Shown piece by piece: positions 16,577 through 24,897 of a stretch of 64,000 nt of DNA. Origin of the DNA: Escarpia spicata (Eukaryota > Annelida > Polychaeta > Sabellida > Siboglinidae); assembly GCA_963995525.1 (NCBI GenBank), contig OZ023213.1, positions 21,751,921 through 21,815,920 on the forward strand. The letters are read 5' to 3'. The notes beneath the pieces are model-generated. The model searched no databases, had not been told where the DNA came from, and was given only the letters and a program-made list of their open reading frames with translations. The translations under genes were made by a program, and so were the position numbers. Each line of letters begins with the position of its first letter. Within the stretch, counting starts at the first letter, position 1.

Positions 16577-16945
16577 TTATTGAGGGACAGCACGACGGTG
16601 GCTTGAAATTGGCGGTGCGCTGTCCGAATGTCCCAAGCGCAGTAATTGAGCAGAGCGCGTACGAGCTGCGATACGACGACGTTTCAATGCTGTAGATGCA
16701 TCGATCGGTGTTAACGATAGCTCATTAAAACCATGTCGTTCAAAGAGTTCATCGACGGGTGGTGGTGTGTACCAGGACCCATTCGCCCCGAGTACGGTGA
16801 AAGATGTCATGAGACCGTCGGGTTGATCGACTGTGGTCGGGTCGACCTCCGTCAACGCCGGCCCGGTGGCGTCCAACGAAGCCTCCTCCTCGGGTGTTGT
16901 TGGCGGTCGTGGCACCCCGGTGACACGACATAGGGGAACGGTCAT
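16577..16945 (-). CDS. Unknown Polinton left-end protein
   Basis: I do not recognise this 122-residue frame. It is proline-rich in its first half and basic near the end (KRRRIAARTR), with no membrane segment. The stop codon TAA is embedded in a consensus poly(A) signal (AATAAA, 16573-16578 on the minus strand), which supports a real 3' end. The frame is GC-rich like the proven element genes. It is transcribed outward toward the left terminus, opposite to its neighbours. The start at 16945 is the first ATG; an upstream spliced exon is possible. It could be an accessory or regulatory protein. Confidence 0.45.
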   Translation of the reverse strand: MTVPLCRVTGVPRPPTTPEEEASLDATGPALTEVDPTTVDQPDGLMTSFTVLGANGSWYTPPPVDELFERHGFNELSLTPIDASTALKRRRIAARTRSAQLLRLGHSDSAPPISSHRRAVPQ

Positions 16946-17183
16946 GTCTAAGTATGCGCGTGTCGGCAGAATGACGGCGCGTCGTAGGTGGTTTCTGTGA
17001 ATGAATCATTTGGTAAATAAGTGAAGTGTATAGAAAAAATAAATAAAAGAACGAAAGCATTAAATAGCAGTAAATAAAAATATGAAAATAGTAAGTTACC
17101 GGAAAAAGTAAATAGCACGTTTGCTATGTAGTAGATAATGAATATTTTGTTGTTGTTGTTATGATAACTGTGAATAGAAATAA

Positions 17184-17535
17184 CCTCTGTCATATATGAA
17201 AAGGGAAGTTTTGAAAACGAAATGTATTTAAAACTGACAGATCTAAGAAATAATTAAAAGAAGAAATTATAAATCGGGGTAATAGGAAAAGAAAATAACC
17301 ACTAAAATAAACTTATAGTTTAATATGTAAATGAAGAAATAAGAGTTATATGAAAATGACCTCTGTCATATATGAAAAGGGGAGTTTTGAAAACGATTTG
17401 AAACTGACAGATCTAAGAAATAATTAAAGAAGAAATTATAAATCGGGGTAATAGGAAAACAAAATAACCACTAAAATAAACTTATAGTTTAATATGTAAA
17501 TGAAGAAGTAAGAGTTATATGAAAATAAGAAGTAC
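17184..17535. repeat. 176-bp tandem duplication
   Basis: Two near-identical copies begin with cctctgtcatatatgaaaag at 17184 and 17360. They are AT-rich and non-coding, sitting between the left-end frame and the rightward genes; possibly regulatory or origin-like. Confidence 0.85.
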
Positions 17536-17589
17536 CTTTGTTCTTTTGCAGCGGCATTTGTTGACGTAGGTAGCGCTCGGGATGTGGCC

Positions 17590-17838
17590 ATGACAAAGAA
17601 TGAGCGAACCGGTGCGTTGTTGTGTAACGTTAGGTATGTGTTAAGAGCGCATGCGCAAAAGTTATGTAAAAACAGTGAAAGGAAAGATATCAAAATATCA
17701 ATAAGTGACCGTTTAAATGCCAAAATGAACCGTTGCAGCCGCTTAGTTAGGGATCAGGCATATTGTGGAGTGTTAATAATAGAGAAATTCGATGTGAAAG
17801 TAACATTTAACGCAGGACGTACTAAAGTGACCGTGTAA
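17590..17838 (+). CDS. Small hypothetical frame
   Basis: An 82-residue basic frame with no recognised domain. A strong 3' splice site (ctttgttcttttgcag, ending about 17551) lies just upstream. The region 17720-17860 has a diverged relative at 17950-18110. Evidence for coding is weak. Confidence 0.25.
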   Translation: MTKNERTGALLCNVRYVLRAHAQKLCKNSERKDIKISISDRLNAKMNRCSRLVRDQAYCGVLIIEKFDVKVTFNAGRTKVTV

Positions 17839-18194
17839 TTTTTTTCTTGGCGCTGGCTAGAAATCGGATGGTGACGCAAAACAGCTGTGACGCTAATGGG
17901 GGGTTCTTATCGTGAAAGGAATGTGAAGCGCGAACAATGCTTTTTCCAAACCGTAAACGACGGGTTAAAAGTATGAATTTAAGCGTTGTGTGGGATCAGT
18001 GGCGTGTAGGGAATTAAGTGGTGTGGTTATTGTAGAAAAATTGGCTGTAAATAAACGTTTGTCAACGAACGCACTACATGACCGTCTGATTTTTTTCCGG
18101 AAATAAAAGTCATCGGATACTAGGCGGTTATGCGTTGTAATAGAAACATCGATTAGGGGGGTATGCGTTAAGTACGCATGCGCCGTATGTTGCC

Positions 18195-18202
18195 TATATA
18201 AA
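18195..18202 (+). promoter_or_regulatory. TATA box of RPA-like gene
   Basis: gccTATATAAAg. An initiation point about 30 bases downstream would fall at or past the ATG at 18220, favouring the ATG at 18289. Confidence 0.7.
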
Positions 18203-18288
18203 GCGGTGGAAAATTTTGTATGAGGTATAATGCAAGTGGTGTGACTGATTTCAGCAGCAACAGCCGTAGAAGTTCTTCAACCTCGAGA

Positions 18289-19008
18289 ATGGCCGAGCGC
18301 GACGAGATGACTGCACCGTTGAAAAAGATGAAGGCGATGCGCAAGCAAGCGTGTAAGGCGAGCGGTAGTCAACAACAGCCGCCTGCGGAAGTGACCACAC
18401 CAGCTGCTAAGAGACCCTTGTTGGTTGCGTCCTCGTTTGGTCGTAAACGAGGGGCAGAAGAAGCGGGGTTGGCGGCACCGCTGACTAGACGGGCCTCGCT
18501 TGAGCGAGAATGCAGCACTGCAACGCCATCACAGGCTACCTTGGTGAGTGTAAGGGAACTGGCCGGTTCTAAGAACGGTGTCTACAAGCTTAAGACTTCA
18601 GCATATATCGAGGCAGTGAGTTATCGTGATAAATGCACGTACAGGGGCTGTTCCCAATGTCGACGCAAACTGTATGAAAACACAGACGGCGTGATGTTAT
18701 GTCGAACCCACGGGGAACCTGATAAGGTAAAAAATTACTTTGCTTTGCGTGTCATGATTCGAGATGGAGATGACGAAGAAGATGAAATGTGGCTGACTTT
18801 GTTTGACACGCAAATGGCAAAGCTGGTTGAGTACCGGGCTGATTACTTGGTGGAGTTAAACGAGGAGGAACTTCGCGATACTGTACTTGAGTTGGCCGGC
18901 ACTAAAGTGGAGATCAGTGTTCGTAAGACTACCTGGGGAGGTGAGCCGTCGTATACGGTGCGCACACTGAGGAGAGTCGTTGATAGTAATGGGTTTCTTG
19001 TGTTATAG
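18289..19008 (+). CDS. RPA-like zinc/OB-fold ssDNA-binding protein
   Basis: Predicted single-stranded-DNA-binding protein resembling the C-terminal DNA-binding domain of replication protein A large subunit. It has 239 residues from the ATG at 18289 (A at -3, G at +4); the frame opens at 18220, but the TATA box at 18195 makes that ATG too close. Residues 1-90 are basic and low-complexity. A zinc knuckle follows (Cys121-x2-Cys124-x13-Cys138-x2-His141), then KVKNYFALRVMIRD and a WLTLFDTQM strand with a hydrophobic helix, the order seen in RPA. It lies upstream of the polymerase on the same strand, so a replication role is plausible. A good 5' splice site (TTG|GTGAGTG, 18543/18544) inside the frame suggests that spliced transcripts also exist. 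The fold call is mine from motif order; no search was run. Confidence 0.72.
   Translation: MAERDEMTAPLKKMKAMRKQACKASGSQQQPPAEVTTPAAKRPLLVASSFGRKRGAEEAGLAAPLTRRASLERECSTATPSQATLVSVRELAGSKNGVYKLKTSAYIEAVSYRDKCTYRGCSQCRRKLYENTDGVMLCRTHGEPDKVKNYFALRVMIRDGDDEEDEMWLTLFDTQMAKLVEYRADYLVELNEEELRDTVLELAGTKVEISVRKTTWGGEPSYTVRTLRRVVDSNGFLVL
18544..18549 (+). promoter_or_regulatory. Candidate 5' splice site in phase 0
   Basis: GTGAGT after codon ACC TTG. It could join the first 85 residues of the RPA-like frame to the ATG-less frames that open at 19009, 19194 and 19462, all in phase 0. Confidence 0.55.
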
Positions 19009-19140
19009 GAGGCCCCGCTGGTGACGGCATTGCTAACTAGTAAACCGACTAGTGATGAAGCGGCGCGCTTACTAGCCGAGATAGCGGAAAATTACGTAAT
19101 GGCCTGGTGTGCGGCTTACGAAGCAAAGAGAGCCTACTAG
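19009..19140 (+). CDS. ATG-less frame A (candidate alternative exon)
   Basis: A 43-residue helical, Ala/Leu/Glu-rich frame that opens directly after gtttcttgtgttatag, a plausible 3' splice site whose TAG is also the stop of the RPA-like gene. There is no initiator ATG. Joined from the donor at 18543 it stays in frame. Translational readthrough of the TAG would give the same extension and cannot be excluded. Confidence 0.45.
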   Translation, partial: EAPLVTALLTSKPTSDEAARLLAEIAENYVMAWCAAYEAKRAY

Positions 19141-19155
19141 AAAAGACGCTCAGCC

Positions 19156-19164
19156 TATATAAAA
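19156..19164 (+). promoter_or_regulatory. TATA box before frame B
   Basis: gccTATATAAAAc, the same word as at 18193-18202. It could drive frame B from the internal ATG at 19218. Confidence 0.5.
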
Positions 19165-19193
19165 CATGACATTTATTTGTTGTATGTCTACAG

Positions 19194-19364
19194 GAGGTGC
19201 GGCGAATTCTGCTGGAAATGTTAGCCAATAATGAACGGATGCGTGCGAGATACGCCGAAGTTGCCCTGTTCGTACGAACACTACTCGATCGTTCGGTGAC
19301 GGATAGTGAGAGGAAAGACGCCTCGTTGATGGCTCGTGTTAATGCAGCAAAAGAGGTGGATTAA
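19194..19364 (+). CDS. Frame B (candidate alternative exon or small gene)
   Basis: A 56-residue, charged and helical frame that opens after the strong acceptor tatttgttgtatgtctacag and is in phase with the donor at 18543. Alternatively, the TATA box at 19156 and the ATG at 19218 would give 48 residues. The family is unknown. An AGA-starting basic frame following gtgttttgtag at 19386 may be a further alternative exon, but is weaker. Confidence 0.5.
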   Translation, partial: EVRRILLEMLANNERMRARYAEVALFVRTLLDRSVTDSERKDASLMARVNAAKEVD

Positions 19365-19461
19365 TGATAATAATGTGTTTTGTAGAGAGCGCGACGGCCT
19401 GAACGCGCGCACGCTCGCCGTGGGAAATGTGTGTTTGTAGGCACCTGCTTTTGTGCTGTAG

Positions 19462-20043
19462 GGATGCGCGGGCGATGTCGATAGCGCCTTGGATGCTATC
19501 ATTGAGGAGGCGCTTGGTACACCACCGCCTTACGAAAGTTTACACCAGATTGTACCGTTGGACGCGATGCAACGACGCGTCGTCGAACCGGGGCGTGGTC
19601 AGGTGGCCTGTCGCTATGAGCGACATGCGATGGCCCTCCTCGCTGAGCACCTCGGTGAGTTGATATTGGAGACGGCGCGCGATCGATGCGGTGCTTGCGA
19701 AGTGAACGAGGGATGCCCGTACGTGCATATGATCGGCTATCGGGCGGGTAGGCCTACTCGTGAGTACGCACGGCGCTACGAGAACGTAGCCGAACTCGTC
19801 ACGCAACACTTCAACGTAGTGTTGGACTCGTGTCTGCAGCACTCACTGATACCAACCTTCATACGTCTGGTGGAGTTACTACACGCGAAGGCGCACGGAC
19901 AGCAACCGGGGCGAGCTGGGGAATTGTATTTGGTACAGTTCGTATCCGACTGGCTCCTCGGTACGAATTGGCGCGAATTCGTCAATCGATCTCGACTAGA
20001 GTCGGCAGTGCACGTCTACGTACAGTGCAGAAGCGGCCTTTAA
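19462..20043 (+). CDS. Unknown 193-residue frame C (candidate 3' exon)
   Basis: The coding-like frame opens exactly after ttttgtgctgtag, so its upstream in-frame stop is the acceptor itself. No ATG occurs for the first 43 codons, so it needs a spliced leader, most simply the donor at 18543 (phase 0). The protein is largely helical. A CGAC-x5-C cluster sits about one third of the way in (GACEVNEGC), and hydrophobic helices such as VAELVTQHFNVVL and FIRLVELLHA follow. I recognise no family. It lies directly upstream of the polymerase on the same strand. It is GC- and CpG-rich like proven element genes. The stop TAA is at 20041. Confidence 0.6.
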   Translation, partial: GCAGDVDSALDAIIEEALGTPPPYESLHQIVPLDAMQRRVVEPGRGQVACRYERHAMALLAEHLGELILETARDRCGACEVNEGCPYVHMIGYRAGRPTREYARRYENVAELVTQHFNVVLDSCLQHSLIPTFIRLVELLHAKAHGQQPGRAGELYLVQFVSDWLLGTNWREFVNRSRLESAVHVYVQCRSGL

Positions 20044-20152
20044 ATTAAAAAACGAACATTACTGCCTATTCTGCTGATTTTGCTTAATATCGCTTTTCGT
20101 TGTACGACACGCTTAATAAAACGTTGAAAATGTACGTTCCTCGTTTCCGAGT

Positions 20153-20153
<1 letters not shown>

Positions 20154-20214
<61 letters not shown>

Positions 20215-20235
20215 ACTTAACAAAACCACCACCCC

Positions 20236-20324
<89 letters not shown>
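20154..20324. repeat. Two (AC)n blocks inside the Polinton
   Basis: 20154-20211 and 20240-20324, separated by agttacttaacaaaaccacc. Both lie in the promoter-side spacer before the polymerase. Confidence 0.93.
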
Positions 20325-20328
<4 letters not shown>

Positions 20329-20575
20329 ACTTAACAAAACCACCACCCCATATACTTAAGAAAAAAACATCACCCCAATAAGCACCTAACAAAAAACCAC
20401 GTGGTGTATCATTAGTCGTTACTTAACAAAACCACCACCCCACTTAACAAAACCGCCACCCCATACGCGTCGCTAACAAAGCCACCACACCACGTGTGTC
20501 CCGTACCTCGATATCATTAGTCGTTACTTAACAAATCCACCACCCCGTTACCTAACAAAACCACCACCCCCACAT
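20211..20575. repeat. Irregular (g)ttacttaacaaaaccaccacccc repeats
   Basis: Six or more imperfect copies of a roughly 24-bp unit upstream of the polymerase TATA box, partly interrupted by the AC tract. Confidence 0.8.
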
Positions 20576-20607
20576 TACATCACTCACTGCGCATGTCCGT
20601 ACCTCGT

Positions 20608-20615
20608 TATAAATA
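20608..20615 (+). promoter_or_regulatory. TATA box of polymerase gene
   Basis: cgtTATAAATAgagg, 43 bases before the ATG at 20651. Confidence 0.75.
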
Positions 20616-20650
20616 GAGGTATTCGAAAAAGTAGCAGCACAAAGAAAAGT

Positions 20651-22720
20651 ATGCCACCTACTAGGTGGCAATGTCCGAAATGCGGTGCTTATTTCTTGAA
20701 ACAGTCGACGTTAGAGCGACACGCGAAGAGTTCGAAACGATGCGGCGATGATGCGCTATGCGTAAAGCGACGAGAGTGTCCGAAATGCGGCGTAACGTAC
20801 AGTACGCGCGCCGTGATGCTACGACACCTGAGGGGATGGTGCGGTCAGCCGGCGGTGTCGTTACCTCCCGATGATAATCCACCACCACCACCCTCAACCG
20901 ATGCTCTTCAGCGCGTCGTGGACGAGCATCGACGTAGCATAGAGACGTCGGTAGCGATCGGTGTCGTACAGTCCCGTTACAACTATCGTATGACCGCCTG
21001 TACGAGTACGCGGGTGCTCGAACCGCGTCTGAGGGTTATGTTTAGCGAACAAAAGAATGCGTTTAAAATAAACGTAAGCTATGGTTTCGTGTTACGCCAC
21101 AAGGTATCGGGTCGTTACCGCTATTTTCATTCGTCCTGTAACTGCTGCGGTCGCCTTCTCGAAACACCCGCCCTCGTAACCGATAGCCGTTCTTTCGAAC
21201 GATTCCTCGATCTCGTGCGCACGACCGACGTACTACAGTACGTCATCGCGCAGCGCCCCGATTCGGAGTGGTTGGTCGAGCTCGTAACGAACGCCACCTA
21301 CTTCGTGAACGCCATCCTAAACCATCCTATCGGGTGCGTTGGCACCGCGCTCCCCGCCTACGTACGTAACAACAGGCACATCGTGGCGTTGACGAATGCT
21401 CGGGGAGGCAAGCCCTACGACGATCCTCTATGCCTCTTCCGATGCATCGCCCTCCATCGGCAAGGTGGTGGTGGGAAGCACCTAAATACAACCCGTTTAA
21501 CGCGAGTAGCTAAACAACTGAGCGCGCGCTACGCCCCGAAGCCGATCGGCGTGCGCCTGAACGAACTGGAACGCGTGGAGACGTTTTTTCGTATCAACAT
21601 CGTCGTCTATCGACTAACGGCGACTGGCGCCGCCGAACTAGTCCGTCGATCGCTCGAAGCGCACCCCACAACCCTGAATGTCAACCTGTACGAGAATCAC
21701 TTTTCGTACATAACCGATCTGCGCGCGTACGCGAAAACGTACAAGTGCTCGAAATGCGGCAACTCCCTCTGGCGGTACCCGTCACTATTACGACGTCACG
21801 AAGCGACGTGCGAGGGCGGTGTTCGTCACGTGTTTCCCGGTGGCGTCTACCGACCGAAGCCGTCCGTATTTCAACGACTCGACGACGAAGGTATCGACGT
21901 CGGCGACGACGATCTGCGCTACTATCCGTACCGCGCGACCTTCGACTTTGAATGTTATTTCGCCACCAACGAGCTACCGCCGGATACCGATAAATGTCGG
22001 TGGCTAGCGCGACACGAACTGCTCAGCGTGAGCGTCGCGTCGAACGTGCCAGGACACGAAGCGGCGCGCTGTTACGTCACGACCGGTGATTCGGCCGACC
22101 TAGCGCGTCGCCTCATCGATGACCTGGAAGCCGTGAGCGCGGCGGCTTGCGCGCTTCTACGCCCCCGCTACGACGCGGTCTTTGAGGCGATCGAAGCGCT
22201 CGATAAAGACTGGCGGCAACGAAGTGACGACGACGCCAAGGACGCGTCACCGTACGCCGCACTCGCCGACCGCCTGTGGACGCACCTTCGTCAAATGCCC
22301 GTACTGGGTTTCAACAGCGGTAAGTACGATTTGAATGTCGTCAAAAAGTACTTGACCCCCCTGCTCATAACCGACGACGCGCAGCACACATCGTCGACGT
22401 TCACGATTAAACGACAGAACGCTTACATGTGCCTGACGACGTCGACGTTGAAATTTCTGGACATAACTAATTACCTCGCGCCCGGTGTCAGCTACGAGCG
22501 CTATCTGAAAGCGTACGACTGCGCGGCGACCAAGGGGTACTTTCCGTACGAATATATCGACGCGTTGACGCGCCTGGACGAGACCGTCCTACCGCCGCGC
22601 GAAACTTTCTACAGCCACCTGAAACGCGAGGGAATCTCCGCGGAGGCTTACGAAATTTGTGCGACGGCATGGCGCGACGAGTGCATGACGACGATGCGCG
22701 ATTTTTCTAATCTGGTATAA
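20651..22720 (+). CDS. POLB: POLB segment 1: zinc knuckles and exonuclease
   Basis: 689 residues from ATG 20651. Zinc knuckles are at Cys8/Cys11/His24/Cys31, at Cys43/Cys46/His59/Cys64, and at about residues 366-389. Residues 257-350 carry DDPLCLFRC and a later NHFSYI, reminiscent of the Cys and His blocks of OTU-type cysteine proteases. Exonuclease motif I (FDFECYF) has its catalytic Asp at about residue 432, and motif II (GFNSGKYDLN) is at about 553-562. The final residues before the stop at 22718 are read in the wrong frame after the lesion. Confidence 0.9.
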   Translation: MPPTRWQCPKCGAYFLKQSTLERHAKSSKRCGDDALCVKRRECPKCGVTYSTRAVMLRHLRGWCGQPAVSLPPDDNPPPPPSTDALQRVVDEHRRSIETSVAIGVVQSRYNYRMTACTSTRVLEPRLRVMFSEQKNAFKINVSYGFVLRHKVSGRYRYFHSSCNCCGRLLETPALVTDSRSFERFLDLVRTTDVLQYVIAQRPDSEWLVELVTNATYFVNAILNHPIGCVGTALPAYVRNNRHIVALTNARGGKPYDDPLCLFRCIALHRQGGGGKHLNTTRLTRVAKQLSARYAPKPIGVRLNELERVETFFRINIVVYRLTATGAAELVRRSLEAHPTTLNVNLYENHFSYITDLRAYAKTYKCSKCGNSLWRYPSLLRRHEATCEGGVRHVFPGGVYRPKPSVFQRLDDEGIDVGDDDLRYYPYRATFDFECYFATNELPPDTDKCRWLARHELLSVSVASNVPGHEAARCYVTTGDSADLARRLIDDLEAVSAAACALLRPRYDAVFEAIEALDKDWRQRSDDDAKDASPYAALADRLWTHLRQMPVLGFNSGKYDLNVVKKYLTPLLITDDAQHTSSTFTIKRQNAYMCLTTSTLKFLDITNYLAPGVSYERYLKAYDCAATKGYFPYEYIDALTRLDETVLPPRETFYSHLKREGISAEAYEICATAWRDECMTTMRDFSNLV

Positions 22721-23447
22721 TAACCGAGATGTGGCGCCGTTTCTCGAGGCCCTCGAGCGGCAGTTCGCCTTCTATCGCCGTCAGCGCATCGACATGTTTA
22801 AGGACGCCATCAGCGTACCGGGGTTGACGTTGTTGTACCTATTCAACGACCTGCCGTCGTCAATCCATTTCTCGTTGTTCAACGAACCGAACAAAGACCT
22901 GCACCGCCTACTGCAGTCGCAGATCGTCGGCGGTCCATCGATCATCTTCTCGCGTCATCAAGAAGCCGGCGTGACGTCGATTCGAGGCGGTGACAACCCG
23001 TGTCGTTCGATAGTCGGCTACGACGCGAACGGTCTCTATCTATCGGCGATGATGCGGGAAATGCCGACGGGTTGGTACACGCGCCGACGCGCGGAGAACG
23101 ACTTTCGAGCGGAACACGTGCACCGCTACGGTCGTATGGCCGTAGAGTGGTTGACGTACGAAGCGGAACGAATAGACGCCCCTATACGACACCAGTTGAA
23201 CGGCCGCGAGAAGCGCATCGGTAAGTACCGAGTCGACGGTTGGTGCGCCGCCACGCGAACGGCGTATCAATTTCACGGTTGTTTCTTTCACGGCTGCCCG
23301 ATATGCCAGACGCACGTGACGACGAACGCCGTCAACGGTCAACCGATGACGACTCTGTACGCCGCGACGATCGCCGTGACGTCCTACCTGCGCCGCCACG
23401 TCGACGCCGTCGTCGAAATGTGGGAGTGCCAGTGGCGAGCCGTGTGA
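22708..23447 (+). CDS. POLB: POLB segment 2: polymerase motif A
   Basis: This continues the polymerase in another frame; coding resumes near 22708. There is no genuine start codon (the first possible is GTG 22731). Motif A (GYDANGLYL) lies at 23016-23042. The segment ends at TGA 23445-23447, immediately after a conserved tryptophan-rich stretch (EMWECQW), where the frame stays open downstream. Confidence 0.88.
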
Positions 23448-24731
23448 CCCCCCGCCGTGACGCGACCCGACGCGAGGCGCGTAACGCACTCGACGATACT
23501 GGCGGGTGTACGCGACGGCTCTCTATTCGGTCTCGTGCAGTGCGATATCGCCGTGCCGGAAGCGCTGCGCGCTAAGTTCGCCGAAATGCAGCCCGTATTC
23601 AAGAACGTCGATATCGCACGCGACGACCTCAGCCCGTTCATGCGCCGCTACGCCGAGTCACACGAGCTACTCACCCGACCTCAACGGACGCTCGTTGGTA
23701 GCTACTTCGGCACGGCGATCGTACTCGCCACGCCCCTTCTACGCTGGTATCTGGAGCACGGGCTCGTCGTCGCGCGCATCTACCAGGTGATCGAGTACAC
23801 GCCGATCGCCTGCTTTCGTCGTTTCGGCGATACGGTGTCGACGGCGCGACGCGAGGGCGACGTCGACCCCGATAAAGCGATCATCGCCGACACCTTCAAA
23901 CTACTCGGCAACAGTTCGTACGGGAAGACGATTACGCGCGTCGATCGGCACCGGGATATCAAGTACGCTACGTCGGTAGGCGCCTCGCGACTCGTCAACA
24001 ACCGTCGCTTCCGGCAACTCGACGTCGTCGTCGACGACGAGCTGTACGAGGTGGCGCTGAATAGGCGCACCGTCGTCTACGATCTGCCGATTCAAATCGG
24101 TTATTTCGTGTATCAATACGCGAAATTACGAATGCTGGAGTTTTATTACGACTTCGTCGACGCCTACATTCCACGCCCGCTCTTTCAGTACTGCGCTATG
24201 GACACCGATTCGGCGTACATAGCCCTCGCGGGTCTCGACATCGACGCGCTCGTACCGGAAGCGATGCGCGAACACTACTTCCGGACGCGATCGCTCTGGT
24301 TTCCGGCCGAATGTTGCGACGCGCACGTGGACGCGTACGTACGGTGCCGCGTCGCCGGACTGACGTGGGAGGGTGGGGACTGCTGCGCGCGCCGTCTTCT
24401 ATTCGATCGTCGAACGCCGGGTCTCTTCAAAGAAGAGTGGCGCGGCGACGGAATCGTGGCGCTGTGCAGTAAGACGTACTACTGCTTCGGCGGCGACTGC
24501 GGCGCGAAGTACAGCACGAAGGGATTGAGTAAACGTCAGAACGATATCGACGAGCACGACTTCCTCGCCGTACTGCGCGACCGACGCAGCGGCGTCGGTT
24601 GGAACTACGGTTTCCAAGTGAAAAACTCGTCCGTGTTGACGTACGTTCAAGAGCGCGCGGCGTTGAGCTATTTCTACGCTAAACGCCGCGTGCTCGACGA
24701 TGGCGTCACCACGGCGCCGATACTCGTCTAA
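23448..24731 (+). CDS. POLB: POLB segment 3: motifs B and C
   Basis: Same frame as segment 2 beyond the TGA, with no start codon needed. Motif B (KLLGNSSYG) is at about 23898 and motif C (MDTDSAY) at about 24198, followed by a KTYY block of the thumb. The natural stop is TAA 24729-24731. Confidence 0.9.
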   Translation, partial: PPAVTRPDARRVTHSTILAGVRDGSLFGLVQCDIAVPEALRAKFAEMQPVFKNVDIARDDLSPFMRRYAESHELLTRPQRTLVGSYFGTAIVLATPLLRWYLEHGLVVARIYQVIEYTPIACFRRFGDTVSTARREGDVDPDKAIIADTFKLLGNSSYGKTITRVDRHRDIKYATSVGASRLVNNRRFRQLDVVVDDELYEVALNRRTVVYDLPIQIGYFVYQYAKLRMLEFYYDFVDAYIPRPLFQYCAMDTDSAYIALAGLDIDALVPEAMREHYFRTRSLWFPAECCDAHVDAYVRCRVAGLTWEGGDCCARRLLFDRRTPGLFKEEWRGDGIVALCSKTYYCFGGDCGAKYSTKGLSKRQNDIDEHDFLAVLRDRRSGVGWNYGFQVKNSSVLTYVQERAALSYFYAKRRVLDDGVTTAPILV

Positions 24732-24748
24732 CTCGTATAACTAAACCT

Positions 24749-24783
24749 ACCCTAGGGGTGGGGGGCCGCCTAGGGGTAGGGTT
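24749..24783. terminator. Inverted repeat between convergent arms
   Basis: ctaccctaggggt and cctaggggtaggg form an imperfect hairpin just after the polymerase stop, followed by (TATG)n. Confidence 0.45.
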
Positions 24784-24820
24784 CTGTATGTATGTATGTA
24801 TGTAGGTAGGGTAGGATAAT

Positions 24821-24826
24821 AATAAA
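24821..24826 (+). terminator. Poly(A) signal, rightward arm
   Basis: AATAAA 90 bases after the polymerase stop. Confidence 0.65.
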
Positions 24827-24862
24827 ACAAACACAAGTGCGTACATTTCATCGTCGTTGTTT

Positions 24863-24868
24863 TTTATT
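24863..24868 (-). terminator. Poly(A) signal, leftward arm
   Basis: AATAAA on the minus strand 30 bases after the protease stop. It is the only such signal after the five-gene structural unit. Confidence 0.65.
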
Positions 24869-24897
24869 ACTACTACTATACACGTAAAAGCGAAGCG

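Larger units (their letters stand above)
20651..24731 (+). pseudogene. POLB: Protein-primed DNA polymerase B, broken
   Basis: The replicative polymerase of the element, which in this family copies the linear genome from a protein primer. Order: three CCHC/C2H2-type zinc knuckles, an OTU-like patch, 3'-5' exonuclease motifs, then polymerase motifs A, B and C, about 1350 codons in all. Two lesions split it: a frame change near the short T-run at 22703-22707, and an in-frame TGA at 23445-23447. The reading frame stays open and conserved on both sides of each lesion, so the damage is recent, a sequencing or assembly error, or (less likely) recoded. Confidence 0.9.
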
